64,000 bases of DNA from Cystobasidium ongulense (Eukaryota; Basidiomycota; Cystobasidiomycetes; Cystobasidiales; Cystobasidiaceae), in assembly GCA_022835595.1 (NCBI GenBank), contig BQUP01000003.1, forward strand, positions 2,280,975-2,344,974, in the 5' to 3' direction. The translations under genes and the position numbers were made by a program. Numbering within the stretch: the first letter of the stretch is position 1; every line of letters starts with the position of its first letter. Below, piece after piece: positions 57,401 to 64,000 of this stretch. The notes beneath the pieces were generated by a model that did no database searches, was not told where the DNA came from, and saw only the letters and a program-made list of their open reading frames with translations.

Positions 57401-59204
57401 CGGCACACAGCGACGGTGGATCTCGTATGCTAGCGCTGCAGCAGTACCGAGGCCCCTCACGTCTCAGTAAAGATGTAGAGGCCGACAAGCAGTACGTTAG
57501 CGTATCCTCCCTACTCTTAAAGCTTTACTGACTGTCCAATATACAGGCGTGCTATTGTGGCAAGAACAGAAGCTGAAGAAATGCTTCGCCGGGCGAACGA
57601 TGAGCGAGCTCGCTTAGATCGCCTCCTGAGCAGCTATACACAAGAAAAGAGACAAGCCGAGGTAAGTTGCTATAAAACCTTGAGGCGTCCTCCTCTGATG
57701 CTCGTTTGCTATACAGTCTGATGCACACAACGCATCGAGCCAATTGCGCCGACTTGAGATCGACCGCGCTCGTCTCACAGACGAAGCGCAGGATTTCCAA
57801 CCAGCTGATGTGCAGGCTATGGAAGAAGCCAAGCAGGTTAGTCATGAAACCCAAAACTCATCATCTATAGCTTGTGCTGACCTCACACCACGAACAGGCC
57901 GCTCTGGATGAGATTGAAAACATTAAGGCACAAGGACGTGCTTCTACGGCCCACGTCAAGGAGCTAGAGCAAAGCTGCAAGCCGTTCGTTCAGCGTAAAG
58001 AGGAGCTTCGAAATATTATAAGTCAAAATGAGGAAATTAGACGATCCCGTCAAGATGCGATGGAGGAATTGGTTACGGACCGAATCACCAAGGAGCATGC
58101 TGTAACAGCGTGGAAGCAAAAGCAGCAACAGCACGCTGCAGCAGCTCAGGAAAAGGAAGACACTGTCACTGCTTGGGGTGAACGGCTTCAAGAAGCAATG
58201 GACCGAGCTGGGGAAATGTGTCCTCGCGCCGATATACAACTCAAAGGGAAAAGTGTCAAGAAGCTGGAAGCTCATATAGTATCTTTGGAAAAAGCTTTGC
58301 GAGAGCGTGAACAGCGCCTTGGTGGCTCAAGAGAGGAAATATACAAGCGCTTCGTGAAAGCCGACGCCGTTTACGAAGAAAACCATAAGATCGTCAAAGA
58401 TCTGAAGGAGTGCGCTGAGGTAAGTATCCGAATAAAGGCCGGTTGCTGGCGAAGGCTAAAGCATGTCTATTTCTCAATCTGTTCAGACTATGCTGCAGGC
58501 ATACGAGCTTCGCGTCAACCGCTGGACCGTGTTCCGAACGCATATTGCTACAAGAGCTCGTATTCAGTTCATTCGGCACTTGGCTCAACGAGGCTGTGGG
58601 TTGAGCGAGATTTGTATCACCAAAGATGCTTGAATATTGACTGGGTTTGCATACCCTTTAGACACTGGTGACTTGCGCTTCAACCACGACAACCATAAGC
58701 TCGAATTGCGTGTACAGCCCAATGATGATCCGACAAACAAGAAGAGTCAACGCATCAAAGACTCTTCTACCTTGTCTGGAGGAGAGAAGTCTTTCTCGAC
58801 TATTTGTCTATTGTTGGCCCTCTGGTCAGCTGCCGGATGTCCGATTCGTGGACTGGATGAGTATGATGTGTTCATGGATCCAGTAAACAGAAAGGTTGCA
58901 ACAAACATGGTATGCACGATATCTACTGCAGATGTGTAGCTGTATACGCAGCTGATTCTCAAACACGCTTGCAGTTGATCGAGGCTGGACATGCTGCCAA
59001 TAACACGCAGATGATCCTCATTTCGCCGCAACAGATGACAGCTTACATGAATACCCCCGGCGTCAAGGTTATTCGAGTTGTAAGTGGCATGGTCGATAGG
59101 ATCGCGGCACGCCTCTTTTACCAAAGTGCTAATGTATTCGCGCTTCCTCCTAGGCCGACCCCGAGCGAGGACAAGGAACGCTCGCGACCGACGCAACCGG
59201 ATGA
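54473..59204 (+). CDS. SMC6: SMC6, subunit of the Smc5/6 complex, 1190 aa, 19 exons
   Basis: Nineteen exons, all GT-AG, introns 53-88 nt or so, 3573 nt in total. Exon starts: 54473, 54666, 55026, 55145, 55292, 55416, 55738, 56099, 56378, 56865, 57080, 57411, 57547, 57717, 57898, 58487, 58662, 58975 and 59154. An acidic N-terminal tail precedes LKNFMCHQYMEVKLS and the Walker A GHNGSGKS (about residue 176). Coiled coils flank the hinge (IGPIGNFIKLKDQRWAKVCE). The C-terminal head has LSGGEKSF at 1094 and Walker B LDEYDVFMD at 1121-1129, ending VIRVADPERGQGTL. Smc5/6 is an ATP-driven DNA-loop extruder with SUMO ligase, needed for repair and rDNA segregation. Length typical. Confidence 0.97.
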
Positions 59205-59426
59205 GTACGACTTGCTCACTCTGTGCCACGTCCAGTGCAAACGTGGATGTTGTTGTGTCTGTCTATGAAAGCTCTGTATCCTAGGCCTGCTCCAGTAATG
59301 CTTTGCTTTGATTGCTGTTGTTTGGCACTCTTGTTTGGCAAAACATGATTGCGTTGTCCGATCCGAGAGTATCTGACCTTGTCACTCTACCGTCCAATCC
59401 AATCACACTGATCCAGCTTCGAGACT

Positions 59427-60608
59427 ATGACTCACATCAACGACCTGCCCATGGAGATCCTGCGCAAGATTCTCGCCAACTTAGACATTCCGGACGGAGC
59501 AATGGGAATCGATGATGGGGCGCCGTATGCACTCGATGGACCTCAGGTACCCAACCGCCCGGCACTACAGCAGTCAAGCCTCGAATCAGCTACTCTGGTA
59601 TGCCATAGCTGGAGCAAAATCGCACAGTGCATTCTGTTCAGAATTCTCGAAGTCTGCTATTCGGCAAAGCCCTTACTTGCAGTCCTGCAACGACGTGGTG
59701 ACCTTGCGGCGTCAGTTCAGATACTCGGCGTTCGACCGCTCACATCTTCAGCTCAGGATCTCGCGCCCATTCCTGCTGTGCTTCGACTTCTTCCGAATCT
59801 CCAAGCATACGCCCATTGCCCATGGAGAGACGCACTTCAAGCTGAACACGAGTATTTCCCGACCAACACTTATAACAGTAGACTCCAATACTTTGGTGTA
59901 AGCCGTCTTGGAAGCGCAAATCATGTCTTGGAGATGGCGCCCTCCACAACTGCGGAACGGCCGTGCTTCGACCTCCCTCACAATTTGAGGCGACTCGACA
60001 TCCGCCACGTTCGATTAGGCCCATCCAAGATTCCGTGCCTCAAGAGGCTCACCACGCTGTGTATCGATAGTCACTCTTTCGGGGCGATGTCGCGTCGTGT
60101 ATTCGAGGATTGTCCAGGCCTCAAGTCTCTCTATCTTCCAGATACTCCGAGCTTCATGGCCGGCGCAAGTTTTTCAGGCATTGAATACCTGTGTCTCCGC
60201 GCCCGCTCCTCTCAGCTCCTACGGAAGACCTTTCCCAATATCAAACACCTTGATTTAATCGACTGGACTGGCGAGGGATCAGGCGAAGAACTTGCGAAAG
60301 AACTCCCTCTGCAGCTGAAAGGCTTGACTTGGACTTGTATGGATGTCAGCGGGCTTCCCAATGCTTACATGCTCTTACGTCAAATATGCACGCCCTCCTT
60401 CTTGCCAGCCTTGGAGACCATTCCAGAGATCTACTGCAGCGCCCTGCAAACTCCAAATGTCCCGAATCCGCTCGACGGCGCTGTTCTCGAATTGATCACA
60501 CAAGCTACGAAAGCCTTCGCCAAACGAAAGGTTTCAGCGAGAAAAGCGCCTCGTCGTGCTTCACCTCTTCACCGCTTTTACGACGTCAAGATGTTTCCTA
60601 TTTCGTAA
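59427..60608 (+). CDS. F-box protein with leucine-rich-like repeats, 393 aa
   Basis: Single exon, ATG 59427 to TAA 60606-60608. The N-terminus MTHINDLPMEILRKILANLD matches the F-box start (LPxEILxxIxxxL), followed about 40 residues later by SATLVCHSWSKIAQCILFR, its second half. The insert between them (GAPYALDGPQVPNRP) stretches the box, common in fungi. The rest shows irregular Leu-rich units: LRRLDIRHVRLG, LKRLTTLCIDSHSFG, LKSLYLPDTPSF and IKHLDLIDWTG. F-box proteins link substrates to SCF ubiquitin ligases. The substrate cannot be told. The C-terminal tail is basic (KRKVSARKAPRRAS). Confidence 0.83.
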   Translation: MTHINDLPMEILRKILANLDIPDGAMGIDDGAPYALDGPQVPNRPALQQSSLESATLVCHSWSKIAQCILFRILEVCYSAKPLLAVLQRRGDLAASVQILGVRPLTSSAQDLAPIPAVLRLLPNLQAYAHCPWRDALQAEHEYFPTNTYNSRLQYFGVSRLGSANHVLEMAPSTTAERPCFDLPHNLRRLDIRHVRLGPSKIPCLKRLTTLCIDSHSFGAMSRRVFEDCPGLKSLYLPDTPSFMAGASFSGIEYLCLRARSSQLLRKTFPNIKHLDLIDWTGEGSGEELAKELPLQLKGLTWTCMDVSGLPNAYMLLRQICTPSFLPALETIPEIYCSALQTPNVPNPLDGAVLELITQATKAFAKRKVSARKAPRRASPLHRFYDVKMFPIS

Positions 60609-61120
60609 AGCACGCTTCTTTTCTCGAACCCGGGTGTAGGCTCTCCTTCGCTGCTCTTATTTGACGACCACATTGGGCGGAATAGGTATGTGTGGGGCTT
60701 TCAAGTTCCTTGGACTCGCTGCTAATTGTACTCAGTTGTCCTCTTTTTCTTTTCCCTAAAGCAGAAAGTGGGTGGTAATTCAGTTTTTGTACAGGCAGCA
60801 CGCAATTCAGACGGTGCGCGGTTAGGAAAAAAAGATGGCCTCGACGTCGTTTCCTCTCTTTAGCAATACGGTTTGCATTCTCAAGCTGGAAACGGAATGT
60901 GTGTGTTGATCCTTGGCATGTTCTCTTTGCGGGTTGCTATTGGAATGTCTCGTCCGCTTGTGTGGAAAGTACAACATTGTGGTCGAATGGAATGCAATCA
61001 AGTCGTGCTTTTGCTGCATCTTGCCTATCATAATCTTGCTCGATCAAGGTTAAGCCGTGAGAAGAGTGCCGCATTCCTGCTTCTTTCAGGCCATGTTACA
61101 CTGAAAGTCGATGCCGCACG
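60609..61120. other. Intergenic, 512 bp
   Basis: Follows the F-box gene and precedes MED31 on the same strand. Some short frames on both strands, none recognisable. Expected to contain the MED31 promoter. Confidence 0.4.
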
Positions 61121-61664
61121 ATGAATACTATGGTATCTGACTCGTACAAGACCTCAAACAGACAGCGCTTTGAGACAGATCTCGAGGTATGCGTGGTGTT
61201 CTTGCCGTGATGATACTGCTCGATCAACCTATGCTGAAGCTGGGTATCCCTAGTTCATCCAATGCCTCGCCAATCCATTCTATCTGCAGAGTATGCTGCC
61301 ATTGATTGAAGTCTTGATGGCTTAAATGCTGACTTGAAGTTGTGCCACTCCCTCAGCGCTCGCTCAGCAATCAATACTGTCCTCCGAGCCCTTCCTGAAC
61401 TATCTCAAATACCTATCCTACTTCCACGAGCCGAAATACGCCAAGTTCATACACTACCCACAAGCACTGCACCATCTTCAACTCGTAAGAGAAAGTGAAT
61501 CATTTCGAGAGGCAATAAAGACCGATGAAGTCGTCGCTGAACTGGCTCGCACGCAAGTAGAGCATTGGAGAACGTGGAGAGAAGCTGGAGAGGGTCGAGG
61601 AGCAGCAGTTGCTAGTGCAGCCGTAGCACCTGAAGATACTGCCACGACCACTACCGCATCTTGA
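61121..61664 (+). CDS. MED31: Mediator subunit 31 (Soh1), 136 aa
   Basis: Three exons: 61121-61186, 61254-61290 and 61357-61664 (411 nt), all GT-AG. The joined protein contains RFETDLEFIQCLANPFYLQT, then FLNYLKYLSYFHEPKYAKFI and HYPQALHHLQLVRESESFR, an almost complete match to the Med31 core. A short helix (EVVAELARTQVEHWRTWRE) and an Ala/Thr tail close it. Med31 binds the Med7 N-terminus in the Mediator middle module and supports RNA polymerase II transcription. Short exons hide this gene from simple frame scans. Confidence 0.95.
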
Positions 61665-62707
61665 GTCTCAGCACACCAGCAAGCCCCGGCTCCGAATTGG
61701 ATGCAAGGTTGCCGACCAAAGCACATTCAATGTTCAATGCGTTGGAATGCATTGGAAGACCGATTGTTCCGCAAATGGAGCGTGTCCTTCTCGAGCCTGC
61801 GACAGTCAATAGTTCGCGCTGCTTGACATCCGCGCACCTTCGCCCGCCGCCAACAAAGCTCAGCAGTGGCCAGCTGTGCCAGACCTCCAATGCTGGTCCA
61901 GCGACAGCGACAGAAACAGCATCAGAAAGCATTGTTTCAAGCAACCTGCGATTGAGCAAAGCAGAAGCAGACAATCGGTCTCTTGATACGTAACAGGGTG
62001 CTAGACACGCACTACAGATAATAAGGTCGCGGGAATGCATACCGACTGGTCAAGGTGCCTCGACGGGCTGTTCGGCTCGGACGCAGAAACTTGTATCATG
62101 TTGATTGCGGGATGGCTATGTAACTAGAGTCAGCGAAATTCGCTTTCGTGCTGCCTGCTTTGCCATTTCACGTGTCTTTGGAAGATTTGATGACGCAGAA
62201 GAGGTACGTGAAGCTCTGAAGAAGACGTCCGCCATTGTATTAACTCCCTCTTTATCGGTTGCTCGGCTTAGTTGAAGTAGTATTAAATGCTGGGAATGGG
62301 TTGGCGTATCAAGGTCGTTAGTTGCAGGTTCTCGGCAAAGAAGCAAGCTGCCATGATTGTTGTAGATTGCATATATTGATGACTGACTCCCTATATCGTA
62401 ATTGTAAACAGTAAAATTAAAAGACTTCTTTCCATTGACAGACGTGTGTCAGTGCATATGAACAAGCCAGCTCTGATACATGGCAGCGAAAAGCGTGATG
62501 TCAGTCTAGGGATTCCTAGATTGGCCATGCACACACTCGTGTTATTGTATTACTGCTTCACATATGCAGGTGCTTCTGTTGACTATACTTTGTTGACGAT
62601 TATACAACGCAGAACATACTATACTACTACGCCCACCACGACAAACGGATGTCTTAGAGTCCTTACCAAGCTATGCATTCCCATTTTTCAGTTCCTTTCC
62701 GTTTCAA
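61665..62707. other. Convergent intergenic region, 1.04 kb
   Basis: Between MED31 and AFG1, which converge. It holds a 39-codon minus-strand frame from the ATG at 62234 (MADVFFRASRTSSASSNLPK) and a plus-strand stretch near 62136-62202 reading KFAFVLPALPFHVSLEDLMT. Neither could be extended to a credible gene. The right part (62340-62660) is AT-rich. Confidence 0.35.
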
Positions 62708-64000
62708 TCAAGCACCTTTTGTCCTCTCAGCCCAATGTCTGGTACCCATCTCAGACAATCTCGACACGGCTCTAGCAAAAGCGAATATTTCTTCATCTCC
62801 AGTAAAAATACTCGAAGAACCAATAATACCAGCATCTAAACCTAAATCATCCATCATTGCTCTTTGATGTGCTGTATAACCTTCTTCTTCCTCGCTCTTT
62901 TTACTCGCTCCCGACGAAGCTGAGGTATCACTGAATATTTGCGTTATTGGCTCTTGTGATAATGTCAGTAATTTCGTCTTGCTGTCGTATGCTGCGTCTA
63001 TGAAAGTGATGAACCGGCGGGCCTGTCACAATAAGGGGAATAGTATGGTGTCAGTGGGACAGCGCAACAGGGATAAATGTTGTAACGCACCTTGTCTTTC
63101 TCACTGAGCGACAAATTGGGTATGTCGCTAATGAAAACAGTATCGAAATTCTTTGTAATCTCTAGATAATCCGCAGCGCTAAGTGGATCTCCACATAGCT
63201 CTTCAAAGGTGAACATAGCAACACTACCAGTACCTGCACTCGTCTTCACACCATTACTACCATCTTGCTTCAATCCTGTACTTCTAGGAACAATTAATTC
63301 TCTACCCCAAACTTCAAGTATACTATTTTGAACAATAGATTGACCATCAGTAAAACCTTCAAAAACTTTAATGAATTCAAATCTATTTTCAGAAGATATT
63401 GGATGATAATAAACCTTTGATAAAGCTCTTGGTATTTTTCTATAATCTATTTCAGAATCTAAATCTTTAATTTTGAAATGTGATTCTATTAATTTTATAC
63501 ATGGTACGAAAGATGCTCTTTGAATTCCATTCTTGTAGAGATCTTTAGGAGCGCGACTGTGACACGATTTTTGAGTAGAGCAGCAAGGATTTATCAGGTA
63601 GGTCAGCTTAAGAGGACTAGTTGATCTGGCTAACTTGAATGAGAAATTAACTTACTTTGAAGTAATGACGATCACGAAACCGTACCCAATCATACTCTCC
63701 ATCAGCCTTCTCAAGATCATAGCATCGGCGATATCGGTGACTTGGAATTCATCAAAGCATAACACGCGACCATCTTTGGCTAATTCTCTTGCAACAGGAA
63801 CAATAGCGTCCCCTTTTTGCTGTATACCGGTACTTTCAGCATCTGCTGCCATTCTGTGAAGTCGCTTGTGTACGTCTATCATGAATGCATGGAAATGGAC
63901 TCTTCGCTTGCCTACTGACGCAGGAAGTGCTTCATATAACTGCGGTAAATGGGAGGAAGAGAAGATTGTCCTCAGCTTTTTAACTCGAGGACAGTCACAA
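62708..64000 (-). CDS. AFG1: AFG1/LACE1-family mitochondrial AAA ATPase, 3' part (partial)
   Basis: Exons in the window: 63656-63939, 63091-63556 and 62708-63022. The gene continues beyond the right edge. Visible blocks: LYEALPASVGKRRVHFHAFM, MIDVHKRLHRM, Walker B LCFDEFQVTDIADAMILRRL, VIVITSNRAPKDLYKNGIQR, SFVPCIKLIESHF and the C-terminal block FTFEELCGDPLSAADYLEI. The Walker A part lies outside. Afg1 is an inner-membrane-associated ATPase involved in turnover of mitochondrially encoded cytochrome oxidase subunits. The frame ends RLSEMGTRHWAERTKGA at the TGA 62708-62710. The intron before 63939 runs off the window or has a weak donor near 63985. Confidence 0.93.

Noticed and set aside
61651-62040. 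129-codon minus-strand frame overlapping the end of MED31
   Set aside because: It overlaps the verified MED31 coding region only at its edge, has low-quality composition and no recognisable motif or splice partner.
1-64000. Transposons, retroelements, tRNA or rRNA genes
   Set aside because: I saw no transposase, reverse transcriptase or integrase frames, no terminal repeats and no tRNA-like B box in a non-coding gap. Reading by eye could miss small RNA genes.

Overview
The window reads as nuclear DNA of a fungus, most likely a yeast-like or dimorphic basidiomycete. Genes are close-packed on both strands (about 25 in 64 kb). Most are split by many short introns, usually 48-170 nt, with GTRNGT-like donors and YAG acceptors. 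Several proteins carry fungal hallmarks: a Dal5-type permease, an Fsc1-like fasciclin protein, metacaspase, and Ubp/USP, Shy1 and Icp55 homologues. I cannot fix the species. I see no transposon, retroelement, CRISPR array, rRNA or tRNA. Exon joins below were worked out by hand from splice signals, reading-frame continuity and family motifs. In nearly all multi-exon genes the summed coding length is an exact mult­iple of three.

Layout, left to right. 0-6 kb: metacaspase 3' end (+), an unknown 314 aa protein (-), a His-rich protein (-), and proteasome chaperone PAC3 (-) divergent from a promethin-like membrane protein (+). 6-12 kb: a UIM-repeat protein (-) and SHY1/SURF1 (-). 12-19 kb: a secreted beta-helix protein with a Ser/Thr-rich tail (+), convergent with a J-domain/ankyrin protein (-). 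19-31 kb: eIF5B (-), a ~1,790 aa protein of unknown function (-) and an unknown 250 aa protein (+). 31-41 kb: an extradiol dioxygenase (-) divergent from a Dal5-type permease (+), a conserved unknown protein (+) and a USP36/Ubp10-like deubiquitinase (+).

41-50.6 kb: lipoate-protein ligase (-), clathrin light chain (-), ICP55 (-), SEC8 (+) and peptidyl-tRNA hydrolase (-). 50.8-64 kb: an Fsc1-like fasciclin protein (+), the 19-exon SMC6 gene (+), an F-box protein (+), MED31 (+) and the 3' part of AFG1 (-).

The genes are mostly housekeeping: translation (eIF5B, PTH), trafficking (clathrin light chain, Sec8, Fsc1), genome maintenance (SMC6), ubiquitin/proteasome (PAC3, USP, UIM, F-box) and mitochondria (SHY1, lipoate ligase, ICP55, PTH, AFG1). 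They do not form one pathway. The only cluster-like arrangement is the dioxygenase/permease pair. The most unusual signal is an apparent AT-AC intron in the lipoate ligase gene that restores its KVSGSA active-site motif. I found no convincing previously undescribed multi-gene system.
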